Assembly (NCBI RefSeq): GCF_000002995.4
Contig: NW_025062479.1
Location: 8,547,721 to 8,611,720, forward strand
From: Brugia malayi
Lineage: Eukaryota; Nematoda; Chromadorea; Rhabditida; Onchocercidae
Length of the DNA: 64,000 nt
Direction: 5' to 3'
Part shown: in pieces, positions 11,617-26,044 of the stretch
Layout of the letters: each line of letters starts with the position of its first letter
Position numbering within the stretch: the first letter of the stretch is position 1
Notes under the pieces: model-generated
Seen by the model: the letters and a program-made list of their open reading frames with translations, nothing else
Told to the model about the DNA's origin: nothing
Database searches by the model: none
Made by a program: the position numbers and the translations under genes

Positions 11617-14600
11617 ATGAAAATGCAGCAGTCAAAGCAGCAAGAAGGATATTATGCTGTATATATCCCGTCACCAGACGGGTTATCTGGTGAAGGTGCC
11701 GTATTCACAACCTTGAGGGAAGCATCCAGTTTTGCGAATACGCCGGAAAGTAAAACAAAGGGTTAGGTATCCAGAATATATCACTTGAATAATAAAATGG
11801 AATAATACAGCAACGAATAACTCTAATACCTTGCAAAAATTATTTGTGTTTTTTCAGGTGCTCGTTTCAAGCGCTTTAAAGATCAGGATGACGCAAAAAA
11901 ATATGCCAAAAATGGTGATATGTTTTGTAAAAGCCCAGAAATATCAGCTAAAAGTCACACAGGAGAGCCAACTTCATCTTTTCCATCCGTATCTCGAATT
12001 ATGTTCAATCGTTTGAAAAAGGCAATCGAATTAAAGGTATGTGTTATATATTGATGAGTTTAAGAAAAAAAGAAATGTACGTTGGACAATTTTCTTTATT
12101 TGTGATGCTTCTATTTAATCTCATATTTTCACGTTTTTTTTTTTAAAAAAAAAGAGAAGGTAATTTAGGACGATGAATTATTCTTGGAAATGGCTTTGCA
12201 GAATCCACGTTATCTAATCAATATCGGAAGTGATACACCAACAATCGTAGTTGAAGGTTTTCGTTATAATGCTATGCATCTTGCCGCTAAAGTTGGTAAT
12301 TTACACGTTGCCAAATATGTTCTTCATCTTGTCTGCGATAGTCAAGTGTTGCTTGCTTTATACGGTTTGTAAATGGATTTAAATACTTTTCAGATTTCTT
12401 TTTTTAGAAACATTCTTGACAAATTTCTTTAAATTTGTTTCTGTTTTGGGGAAGGTATGGAACCAGGTAATTGTCTTTTTGTGACAATCTTTTGGTTATC
12501 TAAAAATTGATTATCTTTTTCAGCTCGCATAACAGATAAAATTAATTTAATATTTGAGGGACGTCGGAAGATGATGTTAAGATGCGCTCACGTTTACTTC
12601 TTGACTGTTATCTCAATATGCCTGATAAGGGTTCACACGATACACCATTACATTTTGCATCTAAATTTGGGCACTATAATCTGGTTGAACTGTTTTTAAG
12701 TTATAGCATATGCCAAAAAAATCCTACTAACAAGTAAGCTGATATAAATTTTATTTTTGATTATTCAATTTCTGCATTATATAAACCAAGTCTATGTAAA
12801 GTTTCAAACTCACTGTTAAAACTAATGTTTATCTCTAAATTCTTTCGGCATTACTGCTATAGAGAAAAAAGTTTTAGATAGTGGTCTACATAGACGCTAA
12901 GTATGATTTAAAGTCAATTCTTTGAAGATTTTATTTTATTTTTTTCGAGGGTCTTGGGTTAATTTTTTGTAGAGTTTTTTTCTTTTCTTTTTTTTGCAGA
13001 AATTGATTCTTGATGGCATTTAGATTGAATTTGTCTTTAAAGTATAAAAATTCAGGATGGGTTTTACTCCTGCTCAAATTTGTTGCACAAGATATGTTGG
13101 CTGTGATAAGAAAAATCTCTGTGCTGTAATGATATCACTTTTCCTCTGTTTCTTTGTTGCACTTTATCGTCCAACGGATAATTATTATTCAATAATTATC
13201 CAACTTCTCGGTATAGTTTTCAAATTTTTAATGTTAATCCTTTAACTTTTTCAGGACATCATTCTTGCTTCTGTAAAGTGCTAAGCTTTTTTTAGGAAAA
13301 TGTGTGTCCTTTTGTCAGATAACTAGTAATAGATTTGTGCTGCTGTTTTGTTTTAAATATGACTACACACGCCGTTTTCTTTGATTTACAGATGAAACAC
13401 CACCCAATACACTTCCAGATGATGCACCTGGATCTTTCGTATGCATGTCAGCTTTTGAAACATACGAACTTGCGGCTTACGCTGGTTTCCTTTTTTCTGT
13501 TTTTGTTTCCTTATTAGGCATAAAACAAAGTATCTCCTAACAAATGATTTTCTGTGGTCAGTGAAATAGAGCAAAAATAATCATTTAGGAGGCCGAATAA
13601 CAAGACTTAGGTGATTGTTACTATCTTTGGATTTGTTACTAAAGATTTGTGTGTTGACAGCTTTATGCATTTAGTTTCCGGTATGTACTTGTGGTGTTTA
13701 AGGACCATTCGCCGATAAAGCTGTGGCACAGGAGTTTTGTGAAACATGGAAAATAGAAGAAAGAGATTGTCGTAGGTTGTATCCTCGGAAAGGTGCTGAA
13801 CGTGTTGGACGTTGTCTTGCTAATAAATATAAAATAACTTGGATGGAACGCTGGAGTTTTTGCAATAAATTGCTTGATTTCCAATCCTACTCAGGTCTGT
13901 TGTATTTAATATCAGTCCTGTTTTAAAGTGATATCTTTTTATTTTCAAAAAATAAAGCGCTATCAACATTGAATAAAGCAGAATTCTTTCTAGCCTTTGG
14001 CGGAATTTGTTGCAGTGAACAAAATATGGTTCCTTGTTTTAAATTTTTCATTTACACTATTCATTTTTGCAGGATTGGAAGAATTAAATCGCCACCTTGT
14101 GAATATTAGATTGCATCCACCGGCTTGTTCAATTCGCACTATGAACTGTGATTGCGATAACGATTCTGTGGTTTTTTCGGGTGTATGTGATACCGCGTTA
14201 AATGATCAAAGGAGTGAAAACGATGACTGTAAAACCGATGATTTACATAACACATCGCTAGGTGGAATAACAGAAAAGCAAGTTTTTTAGTTTACAGCAT
14301 TTCTAACTTTCTAGAATCCTGAAAGATACGTTTTATATCTTTACATTTTCGCAGTCACCCCAAGTACTTCGCTTCGTAGAATAATGAAAGGTTAACCTGA
14401 CACATTTAGTTATCAGTGATGCTTCATTTCTGAAAGTAGTAAAAAGTGAATCTAATTTCTGTTATCTTTTTTTCCTATTGACTCTATAAATTTCTCAGAA
14501 ATTTCCATTACTACTTTCATAGGGCAGCCGTGAATGCGAACAGTGACCACGTACATTGGTAGTGTAATTTTCTTTTTGCCGTGTTTACGCCTACGTGCTT

Positions 14601-16147
14601 TGACCCGTCTTGCTTTCTTTATAAGTCATACTCGAATTCAGTTCATTTTAGTCAAATTACTGAATTTACTGAACTGGAAACTCTTTCCACTGATCGTTTT
14701 AAAAAGTTGTTCTTGAACATTTTTGAAAATAGATGCGATTTTTCTTTCTTTTCTTAATGACTGTGACTTACATTTTACCAGTATCTGTCATATTTATGCA
14801 TTGGTTGAACGTCTGGACCAGAGATGCTTTTGTCTTTAATTTATTCAAAATCTTCCATAAAATTCAAGAACTGCTTGCCTTTTCTTTCTTTTCCTAATGA
14901 CTGTGTTTCCACGGATTGTTTTTCGGCTTCTTATCCATAGTGCTCGCCTTCTCGTTTTTTCTCTTTTTGGGCTTTACGAACTGCTTTGCTTTTATGTGTT
15001 AACATGATATATATATATATATATATATATATAAAGATATTGAAATATTTTAAAAGAATAATTTCAATTTTAGGTTGGCAAATCTTCATTTGGATTCATC
15101 ATCATCATCATCTGAAACACTTTTGAATTCAGGCGACTATATATCTAAAGACTATGTTTCCTTCGCGGAAAACCTTATAACCTCCGAATCGCCCTTGACT
15201 TCAGATTTGAATATTGTTATTTCACCTGCTCAGCTTAAGCAGACTAACAGTAACAACGAACGAAATGACTCTATTGATTTTGATTATTATACACCACCAT
15301 CATCGCCGGAGCCAATTTATATTTATGAAGGGATTCCATCGAAGGATGATGAGGAACTAGTAACTGCGCTTTCCCTGGTAAGCTATTTTGCGCTAAAAGG
15401 ACAGCAAGAAATAATTATGAAAAGGGTGTAACAGCAAAGAGTTTCTCAGAAATTGGATTATGGCTCGTTTTCTGTAGATTCATTTGACGAGAGATGCATA
15501 ATTATACTCACTGTGCAGATATTTGTTATTAGTTAATTCTTTGCTGTATAACACCCAAATTGAAACTTTATAAGTGAAAATGTGTCGTGTTAAAAACCAT
15601 AGTCCACAAACGACCCAAAATAGCTTATCAGCAGAATAGAAATAATATTTTTATTCTCTTGCTTTTTTTTTCTCAGAAGTTCTCTGATTATTCATTGGGA
15701 TGTGTTTCTTACCATGAATGGAACTACCTGATGAATACATTGCATCAGATTACTGGAAAATGCCACCAATTTCAGCCATTCCGTTTAATTCATCCTCTGA
15801 TTAGTGTGTCATTAATTTGGTTTTGTGTTTTGTAGACCAGTACAGTACCTCTTGTTCTTGAGTGCAGTCTATTTTAGTTCTACTTTATTTTTAAACTTGT
15901 ATTCCTGCATACTTCAATTTTTTCAGTCTTTTGTAGTACAAGCGGTTTTTTTTTTTTTTTCGAGTTCATATATCTCTAATTTATATTACGCTTTGCAAAA
16001 TGGTTTTTAATTAAGGTCGATCCGCACCTGATTGAGCGTTTTGGTGCGATTTTTGAATATATGCGACATGTGCGCAACGTGCCGGAAGCGGAACGTTCTC
16101 ATTGGCCATTCACCGATTCACCACGTGCGAAAAGACGCAGAATGTAG
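11617..16147 (+). CDS. lem-4: ANKLE2/LEM-4 homologue, ankyrin-repeat nuclear-envelope protein
   Basis: Ten exons: 11617-11761, 11858-12036, 12169-12364, 12559-12733, 13056-13210, 13392-13484, 13703-13894, 14073-14277, 15074-15377 and 16016-16147; 591 residues, phases consistent. ANKLE2 controls BAF (VRK1 and PP2A) so that nuclear envelopes re-form after mitosis. The order matches human ANKLE2: a small domain ending GARFKRFKDQDDAKKYAKNG, then NPRYLINIGSDTPTIV (human NPRYLIGSGDNPTIV), ankyrin repeats (YNAMHLAAK; DTPLHFASKFG), the AGPFADKAVAQEF and GAERVGRCLANKY block, and the C-terminal VDPHLIERF before a basic tail. No LEM domain or N-terminal transmembrane helix is encoded; an in-frame TAG at 11602 precedes the start. 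Exon 4 needs the plain acceptor ATATTTGAG at 12558, although a stronger TTTTTCAG lies 35 bases upstream. Intron 8 has a GC donor. No frame break is needed. Confidence 0.88.
14278..14283 (+). promoter_or_regulatory. GC-type 5' splice site (GCAAGT) in ANKLE2
   Basis: The only donor that keeps the frame between exon 8 (ending AA) and exon 9 (starting G at 15074) is GCAAGT, the classic GC-AG consensus. The nearby GT sites at 14283 and 14290 give the wrong phase or a stop at the junction. Confidence 0.6.
15006..15032. repeat. short (TA)n tract in ANKLE2 intron 8
   Basis: About 13 TA units, 40 bases before the exon 9 acceptor. Confidence 0.9.
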
Positions 16148-18142
16148 ATTTGAAAACGATATATCTAACGGGTTGCTTGTACTAATGGAAAGATTTTTTT
16201 TTTTTTTTTTCGTAGTTATGCTTCACTGATTAAATTCTACCTTTTTGGTACCATATTTCAAGGTTCTGTTTTTTTTTTTTTTTTTGCTCTTGATCTTAGA
16301 ACTACATCAGATATATATAGATGAGTGGGAAATTTATGTTCACTGTATTAATGTAATATCGTTTCAGGTATATGATGCAGCTTCAAATATGTCTAACCGG
16401 GTAGTTTGGGCATCGTGCTCCAGTTTTTCTCACTGTCTAAGCATGCCTTAACTCCGTATCTTTGTCTTGTACATATCGAACACTAATTTGGAAGAAATTT
16501 TTAAGGTCACGAGATTCAGTTATTCATAATTAATATTAATTTAAAGAGCAAATTTGAATTTATGTGAATAAAGTTATTCATTTAATCGAGTCGATGTAAA
16601 TCAACTGTTTTTTTAGTCAGATTCAGTTAAGCTGGAATTTAGATTGGATTCAGTATGACTGGAATTGACTTTGTTGTATAATCTTTGGGCATTGGCAAGA
16701 AATAAATGTATAGCTATAAAATAGATAACTGCTTTCATTTGTTTCCGGAATATTTAGCACTTTATCAAATGCGAAGAGTTCGTGCAGATGTAGCAATGAA
16801 TTCCTACAGTCGCGATTTGAAGTATTTCTAGTCATGTTTTCATCTTAATGAAAAGAGGTTTTTGGAGAAGGATACAACGATTTATCAACACTTTTTTTTT
16901 CAGTAAATACTTCAAGAAAGTGTGACAAAATTATGCTTTGTGAAAAAGTTGTTTATATCTGTAACATACAAAAATATGTAACATCCCATGTAAAACTCTT
17001 ACTTCTTTATATCTGTCTACCTCAAGCGTTTTATGTTCAGTTGAATACTCAGTGCAGACATTTTTGGTCCACCCTTGTTTTCTTCAATAGCGTTAAGTAG
17101 TAATTGACTTGTCTTTTATTATTTTATGATCCTATTTGGATTCATTTTCTTAAAATAAATTTCTGTTTTTAGCTGAGCTGGAAGTATGTAGATTTCAAAT
17201 ATTATGGAATACAAATGTTCTCATTTATAAAACAAGCAAAAGTGTTTTGGTATGCAGTTGCTAGACAAATAATGTACCTTAATGGATTGTATGAGCTTTA
17301 TAATCGGACTGAATGTTCGTATTGATTCCATTGCATATCTCATTTTGGGTTTTTTTGTATCAGAAACTCTAATCAAATCTAACCATAATTTCTCAGTATA
17401 CAATAATTATTGATGTCATTCAAACATTGTAAGGTGCTTTGCTAGGAAAGATCCAAGATTTTAACTACGTTGCAATATGTGATTCAAAAAATTACAGAAG
17501 TCTTAAGAGAATTCCTTAGAGTTAGGTTAGCAGTGGATTTTACTTTATATTTGAAGTTATGATTACGAAGGATAGCCGACTGACGAATAGGAATTTTTTC
17601 GTTCAAAATTTATAAATATGAGGCATGCAAATGGAGGATAAGAAGGAGGAAGTGACTTGCATTCTCCATGAGAAAATTGCTGCTATATATCGATTACTTG
17701 GGCATTTTTCTCTATAATTCCCACTCTTAACGAAGAACTGCCGTGGAACGGAACAATATTCCTGTTAGTATTTAAACTGAATCTTTTAATGGATAAAATT
17801 CAAAGTTTTTGAATTTACCATCACTCAAGTGTCTTATGAAGTCGATACTTTAGTAGGTTGAAACAAAAAAAAAAATTAACTATTTTCCTCACATGCTTAA
17901 AACAGGGATGTAAGCATCGCAATGCTTAGGTATTACTCTGGTTGTCTACATCCGATAAGACTGGGATTGACTTTTAACGCACTTCATATCATTTTTTGAA
18001 ACGCAAAGGGAAGTTTTGGATAAAATCTCTTTTTTTCTTTTTACAAAAAAAAAAAAGCATTTGATTGGTTTATGAAGATTAGCTTTATTAAATTAAAACA
18101 TTCACATATGCGATTTCTCATCTAATTTATTTAGGGACATAC
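16148..18142. other. sequence 3' of ANKLE2, possible minus-strand exons
   Basis: Two minus-strand frames look exon-like. One is about 17267-17390 (KLWLDLIRVSDTKKPKMRYA, then a donor GTACAT). The other is about 16735-16809 (NSLLHLHELFAFDKVLNI after CGACTGTAG). Neither could be phase-linked to a start or stop with confidence. The rest is AT-rich without signals. Both, with the exons at 18143-18335 and 19727-19851, could belong to one unresolved minus-strand gene. Confidence 0.25.
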
Positions 18143-18335
18143 CTACTTCACATGTCAACTTCAATTTTGGGTGACATTGGAGCAAAATGTCATTATTGTT
18201 GTCACACCCCGATATCGGTGCCAACAAGACCGGAGTTTCAATAATAACAATAATTAGAAATAGAAATTTAACGCATGCAATTATCTTTTTCTTGCAGTGA
18301 AATAATGGCTTTGTTGTGATAGAGAAGCGATGCAT
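18143..18335 (-). CDS. candidate first exon with signal peptide, unidentified
   Basis: The frame opens with ATG and encodes a basic start, then a hydrophobic segment (CVKFLFLIIVIIETPVLLAP) typical of a signal peptide, then a cysteine-bearing part (SGCDNNNDILLQCHPKLKL) and TCEV before a good donor (AG/GTATGT at 18142). This is what the first exon of a small secreted protein looks like. The next exon, which must enter in phase 1, was not found, so the gene is unproven. Confidence 0.35.
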
Positions 18336-18583
18336 ACAGTTGGCAATAGCTTTTCAATGATAAGTCTTATTTTTAGAATGATGAATAACTAACTATTCTA
18401 CTAGTCCTCTTTCCAACTCACTGATTGCTTATTGATTTATGTTTTCATATGCATCCAGGCTCATTTGTTCTTTAGGCAAAAAGGATGAAAACAGGCTTTA
18501 ATGTGCTACACTAAACTAATAAGGAAGAAATCTTTGGTCTTCTTCTTCTTTTCATCTAATGGCTCAATTTTAAAATTGTGTCG

Positions 18584-19726
<1,143 letters not shown>

Positions 19727-19851
19727 TATTGTGCAATATTTCTTGAGTTTTAATGGAAGCGACATATTTCCATTGAGCTTCATCTAAAATTTCCATTTTG
19801 CCCTCATGGTCATCAAGTTTCAAAAAAACATCACTAATAATCGACCATGAA
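19727..19851 (-). CDS. candidate internal exon, unidentified
   Basis: After the acceptor GGTGCTTAG the minus strand encodes about 41 residues in protein-like composition (FLKLDDHEGKMEILDEAQWK, then YVASIKTQEILHN) before a possible donor A/GTTTTT. It is acidic and amphipathic. No family is recognised and no partner exon is established. Confidence 0.3.
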
Positions 19852-21429
19852 CTAAGCACCAATTGTAATTTTAAAGGCAGCAATCGAGAAACAGAAGTAA
19901 GTAAATAAAAAGTATTATTTTAGCTTTAATATGAAAGCAGTTTCGGTGCCACTAACCTGTAATTAGTAATTGCATCACGAACCAAAAAAAAAAAGAATGA
20001 GAGAAACCCAGCTACACAATGCTCGTTTTTCATATTCCCTATTGCATAGATCCACTTACCTAGTATTTTCATCAAATGTATTTCTTTAATTTCTTAGTTA
20101 CTTTAAAATTTTTTAAATACAACTAGTTTCTTGCATTTGAAATCAAACCAAGAAGAAAAAATTTCATTTTCCTTTCTTGATGAGAAAGGCACAATAAATA
20201 AACATAGAACGTGACGCATTAAACAGCCATGGGACGTTTATATTACCTCATTTATATCGTTTTCCACTTTCTGTTGGCATGTTAACCGCTGGTTGGAAAA
20301 ATAAATTGGTAAGTGGTCGGCTTTATGAGTTGCTTTGGGAATAATGATGCTTAGATCTATTCGAACTCGTTGCTTTACTAACAGGAGTTGAAATATCCTT
20401 ACTGATTATCTTGAATTATTTGGTCTCGATATTTAGCTAATTTTAATTTCATCTTTTTTTATCAAATTCATTCCGGCTCATTGTCACTTTTCATTAGATT
20501 TGTTAAATTTAGACCAAAAATATTGTATGCATTAACTTTCAGTTGTTTGCTATAGATAAATATTATGGAGTATGGTTACCGCGGTATCTGTCGTTAAATT
20601 AGTTATTAAATTTGATTCGTTGTAGGATCTTTTTCTATCATCAGCAGTTCACGTTTAGTGATTCTATAAATGGATGTTAATTTAATTGCAATCGAGAAAA
20701 CTCATTGACTAGAATTTCATGGATAGCGATAGAAGTACTGAGTTTCATTTCACATGTCATTGCATTACAATAAATTGTAGGAATTTTTTGATTAAGGTGC
20801 CAAATAAAATGATATGTAGTAGTCAAGTAGATTGCGAGCAGAACCTAAAAAGTCTTGCTAAAATGACAAAATTGACGTATATCTTTTATAACCTCCTTGA
20901 GATGATTTGTGTTTCTTAATTGCAAAATGGTAGGAGACTGAATTAAATATGTAATGTTGTTTTTGCATTTAAATTTATCATACTTCTGAGCTTTTTTGGC
21001 ATATCATTTGCCAAATGGATCGATATATACAGACTTGAAGTTATTCTAAAAATGTCAAAGGATTTATTGGTTGAAGAAAAAAGAAGGATAGTCATCAATG
21101 ACTAGATACGATATAAACCCATTAGGGATTTTCTTCTGGCAACGATCCGATGTTACATATTTTTCTTATTCATTCTCTTCCTGTTTTCTTCACTTTGACA
21201 CAAATTAATGGAATCCTTCATTGAAATATAAAATTTAGTGGTTTTTTTGCTCTGCATTCATTATCACTCATCCACTTCTAAATCAAAAATTTTTTCTCGA
21301 AATTTAGACAGTTTTTATATTTCAGATTTTTGACGAATATTTCTATGACAGCAAAAAATAACCGTTGCTATCAACACAATCAGCTGGAGATAATAAATCA
21401 GAGAAGCAAAAAGTAGTAAGAACGAAAGT
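19852..21429. other. upstream region of the synapsin gene
   Basis: No exon is supported. Promoter elements for synapsin would be expected here, but none can be named from sequence alone. Confidence 0.4.
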
Positions 21430-24400
21430 ATGGAAAGTATATCTAGTGGTGTCAACTTTCTCAGACGTCGGTTTAGCTCTCAGGATATCGAAGAGGATGA
21501 CAAATCGATGTTTACTTCAGTTCTTGGTGGACGTAGCGTACAACAACATCAACAACAAGCACAATATCAACAACAACAGCAACAATCCTCCAGTGCTTCA
21601 TTACATATCCAGAGTGGGCCTCCTAATAGTTTCTCGCTAGCTGGTCTTGCCAATAAAGTCTCTAGCGCTATAAGGTTAACTTTTGAATTATACAGTTGGA
21701 ATTCTCCAATAAAGGGAGAATTTATTGAAGTTGACACTAACGGAAGTTTTTATGGTAAATGGAGGAGGGAAACTTTCAGGAAAATAATGAATATGAACCC
21801 ATTTGTTCATTTCTGATGACAGAGTTGCGATATTTGTAGATATTTATAATATTACAAATAATTTATGGAGTGGCACTAAGAGTCGGTAGTGAAGCCAGTG
21901 AATTAAAATGAATTAAAAGTAAGTAATAGGAAAATAAAATGAAGCACGCAAATCTGCTTAATAAGATGTTGCTGCTAACTATTCTAATAATTAGATGATT
22001 AATTTAGTAGTTCATACGAAGAAGGATAGATGAAATTGATAATCCGTTCTTCAGAGATAGAATTCTGAAATAAGCGTCCCACGATTCCAGATATTCAGAA
22101 TACATTCTTGAGAAAGACCATTTTGTTAAAGATATAACCGGGAAAAAGTTCGGTACTTTTATATGTAGAAAAATAAATGAGCTTTTGTTTTTTTGACAAC
22201 GATTTTCAGAATCTCGTAAGTACCAGAACTTGACTATAAAGGATGCTTATAATTTCAGTACTGAAGAAGTCGTATTTTTTCTTTCAGTGCTCCAACGTCA
22301 CCATCCAAGCAATCAATGTCTATGTATTCGCAGGTTCAAGGTATAACCAAAAATCTGATGCAAGCAGCCACTAATGCTGCATCGTATGTTCAGGGACCAC
22401 ACAAGTGTATATTGGTTATTGACGACCGGCAGATTGATTGGTGAGTTACTGTTTGTCTAATATTCGGATACTCACTGCTCGTTGAATTTACAAAGCTTCA
22501 CATACAGCATGTCTGCTTAAATTTACTTGACCAACCCATGCAAATGATTTGAACGATGATTCTGATAACCTTAAATTTATCGTATTTTCAGGAGTAAATA
22601 TTTTCGCAACAATCGTACTGGGTGGCAACTACGGATTGAACAAGTATTTCATTATAGTATTAATCATATAATCAAGCAAAGCAGTGACTGAAAATTGATA
22701 TCGTTATTGCAACTGAGTAAATCATGAGCTTGATGCTACCTATTGGACGTAATTTTAGGACTGACAATTTAATGCCAGTGATACCGGTAAATCTATCAAA
22801 AAACTTACCAGTGCTTTTTAGGAGCTACTCTTTCGCTAACCTAGCAGGATAAGCTTTGAAGTATCTTCATGCAGTAAACTCATAATGTGAACCTAAAGAG
22901 TTTTGCTGTAGTTAAAGTAACTTTATTTTTAGGCTCCGTTCTCAGAAATACATGTCTGTTGTCATTCCAATCATAAATGTACAGTGGATATTTTGGAATT
23001 CGGAAAAGAACACAGGTCTTTCCATTGAAACTTTTCAAAAACTTTTCTTCGACTTTTTTTAATTGCTTATCATTATTACCATTATTTTTTTGGATATTCT
23101 GCTGAGTAACTCTTTGACTAATAAACGAAAATCATCATCATATCAGAACATGTTTTAGAGCTTTTCAAAGAACTGTTTTACTGATCTGTCATATGTCTTC
23201 TCACTGTTAAATTTGTATGAAAAGTAATATCGGCAGCTGTCTAACTCAAGAATTTACCTTGAAACTTAGCGAAAAAAATGAGTTGTTTTTTTTTTTTTTT
23301 TTTTTTGCATTCAAAATAACAAATGAGACATTGAAAAAAAAGTTGTCGACATTAAAGTAAAAAAGCACGATTAGAATACATATATATATATATATATATA
23401 TGCATACTGAGCGAACATAAACTGTATGATATTTCAATTTCTGTCAACTTAAAATTTTCAGGAGGATGCAGCCAGATTTCGTTTTATTTCGGCAAAATGC
23501 AAAGAGTGAGAGGGGTGATTACACTAATATTGCTTTAGCATTGTTGAAAGGAGGTGTGCAAACTTTGAATAATCCTGAAAGCGTATGGATATTCTTGAAT
23601 AAAAATTGGATGGTATAAGTTTTAATTATCAAGCGTGATACGAGCAGTATGATAATTGGCAGTTAAAATTTGAAAAGCAATGGCTGATGTTAACCACTAT
23701 CATGATTGTTGAATGCATAGCTTGGAAGATCAAATGTTGACAAATATTTCCAACATTTAGTGTTTCATTCTAAGGCGCTGGAAGATTTTTCTTTTCTCCA
23801 TTGTGACACTTTTCGCAAAAACAGCTTTTCAGAACTGGAAGCAGTGAAGTAAATGAGGGATTCCGGAAATATTTTTGAATTTTCAATGTTTTTAATGGTT
23901 ATCGAAGTATTACTATCTTCATAGAGAGAGAAGAGCGGTTGTATTTTAATTGTGATACTTATGACATTTGATTTTATTTCAGTTTAATCGACTTCAGTGC
24001 ATTTGTAAAGCGGCTAGACCGAACGTCATACCTCTAATTGAGCAAACTTATTATCCATCATTTAATCATTTCGTAAGTTGTGTTATTCAGAAATTTATTT
24101 ATTTGTAATAATAAGTAATACAGAGAATTATCTCTTTTTAAAAAAGAATTTGCAGAGTATGCAACCTCGGTTTCCGATTGTCATAAGCGTCGGGCATGGA
24201 AGTCACGGACTTGGAAAGGTGTAATTTCTTAGTGGTTTTTTTCCTGGAGGATTTTGAAGTTTTAACAGTAATGCAGACTATATTAATTTGATAAATTTAT
24301 GCAACTTTACATGTTTTTTTTTAATGTGTAAAAAATGTCTCAAGCTATTATTTGTAGATGAAAATCGAAGATGAAAATCATATGCTAGAAGTGGAAAATA

Positions 24401-26044
24401 TGTTGCGAGCAATTAAGCCTGTGGAGGTTTTTACCGAACCGTTCATCCAGACAAAATATGATATACATTTGCAGGTGGGCATATTTTGTCCACATACTTT
24501 ATAGCTGTTTTTATCGTTTTCAAAAGAATACAAATTTTAAAAAAAAATGTAAATTAAATCTTTGATTTCATGGAACGGTCTAAACTATCATTTGTGGTGT
24601 TTATCTTTTCCATATAAGCTTCTATTAATTTAATAAATTCTTGAGGTCTTTGACGAAATGACTTTAGCAAATGCTTCATTCTTAGAAAATTGGTGCAGAA
24701 ACAAGAGCTTATATTCGTAAAGGTATATCTAATGATTGGAAAAGTAATGCTGGTTCCGCAATGTTGGAGAAAATTTCTCTCTCAAACAAGTATATAATCT
24801 CTTAAAAATTATTAGCTTTTCTCAAAAGATTTTAAATTTAAACTTCAAATTGTTTTCATTTTTCTCAAATTTATTTACTAGCTTATAAAATCCGAACATT
24901 CTAAACAAAGTTATCAAAAATATTTTTTATTTTTTTTTTAAGAATTGAGTAGAATGAATAATGAGCCTCTAAAGATCCTTATTGGTTTCTAAAATTTCGT
25001 ATGAAATAAATCGATATGGATATCAAATATGATTTTAAAGGCGAAAGGATTTCCAAAATAATTATTGAAGGCAAAAAGAGTGGTTGACTACTATATCAGA
25101 TGCATTCGGTGGACTGGAAGTATTCGGAATTGATATTTTGGTAGCAAAAGATGGAAGGGAGATAATACATGATGTAAACGATGTGATAACTTTACTTGGT
25201 GATAGCCAAGAGGATGATCGTAAAGCTATTGCTGATCTCGTCCAAGCACACATAATACAATCGTTAGTATTCGTTTTTTATTTTCTGTTCTTCAAAATCT
25301 ATAAAAATAATTGGAAATAATTCGAGGTAAAGCTTAAGTTAAAATAGTCAAATTCTGAACATGTTCAGATCCTGAGATTCTGAAGCTTTAATTCTCTGAA
25401 CTTTGAATGGGTTATCCGGCTGAGTCAAAAATGTAAATTAACTCGTTAAATTTTATGCTGCATATACACCACTGCTTATAGTATTTCTTTGGGCATAAAG
25501 CTTTATTGCCAGAAATGAGTCTGACCAAATTAAAAACATTTTTAAAGTGCTCAACGTGCTATGCAACAAATAGCAGTTGCAACACGTGTTAACATGCCTC
25601 CAGCTCCACCACCACGTCCTCAGTCAACGAATGTTTCACGATCAAATACTCTAGAAAAAAATATGTCAGGTAATTTTTTCATGGTGCTGGAATAAATTCG
25701 AAATTTTTGATTGACCCTCTCATATTTTTAAAATTTCAAAGTGGTGAAGAATTGTGGAATAAAAAATGTTTGTGAAACTATTTACTTTTCACGTTATTTA
25801 TACCAAAAATCATAAAATCATGGATTTCGTATATCAATGGTTTCGCACATACTTTAAAGGTGAAGCTACAGTGGATAGTGACGACAGGTTGAGTCAAAAA
25901 AGTTCTGCTAATCAGCCGCAAAGACCAGTAAGGCAGCCAAGTAAACAAGGAAAAGAATCAGCGGGAAACAGTTCACAGCATCAGGATGATACAATGGGTC
26001 AGCTGAAACGCACATTTGCTGGAATTTTTGGCGATGTCCAATGA
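21430..26044 (+). CDS. snn-1: synapsin, synaptic-vesicle phosphoprotein
   Basis: Twelve exons: 21430-21674, 22288-22440, 22592-22643, 22933-23015, 23462-23612, 23983-24072, 24156-24218, 24358-24474, 24686-24789, 25071-25262, 25548-25669 and 25860-26044; 518 residues with consistent phase. Synapsin tethers synaptic vesicles and tunes neurotransmitter release. Domain A is present with the kinase site NFLRRRFSSQD (vertebrate NYLRRRLSDS). A Gln-rich linker follows (QQHQQQAQYQQQQQQ), then the ATP-grasp domain C: GPHKCILVIDD, QPDFVLFRQNA, a glycine loop in VISVGHGSHGLGKMK, EPFIQTKYDIHLQKIG, NAGSAMLEKISLSNK, FGGLEVFGIDILVAKDGREI, DVITLLGDSQEDDRK. The tail is Pro/Gln/Ser-rich (PPAPPPRPQ, an SH3-ligand type) and ends GQLKRTFAGIFGDVQ. 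An in-frame stop upstream supports the start. Exon 10 uses an ATTGAAG acceptor that gives exact alignment to human synapsin. Confidence 0.93.
23374..23401. repeat. short (TA)n tract in a synapsin intron
   Basis: About 12 TA units in intron 4, near a 20-base T run at 23286-23306. Confidence 0.85.

Noticed and set aside
12524..12560. Apparent frameshift in ANKLE2 exon 4
   Set aside because: Starting the exon at the strong CAG (12523) forces a shift. Starting it at the ATATTTGAG acceptor (12558) gives a continuous frame that aligns with the human protein, so no break is needed.
15677..15805. Possible extra ANKLE2 exon containing SDYWKMPPISAIPFN
   Set aside because: It cannot be joined in frame. 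Exon 9 joins directly and in phase to the VDPHLIERF exon, which matches the human order.
21365..21640. 91-codon plus-strand frame
   Set aside because: It overlaps synapsin exon 1 in another frame.
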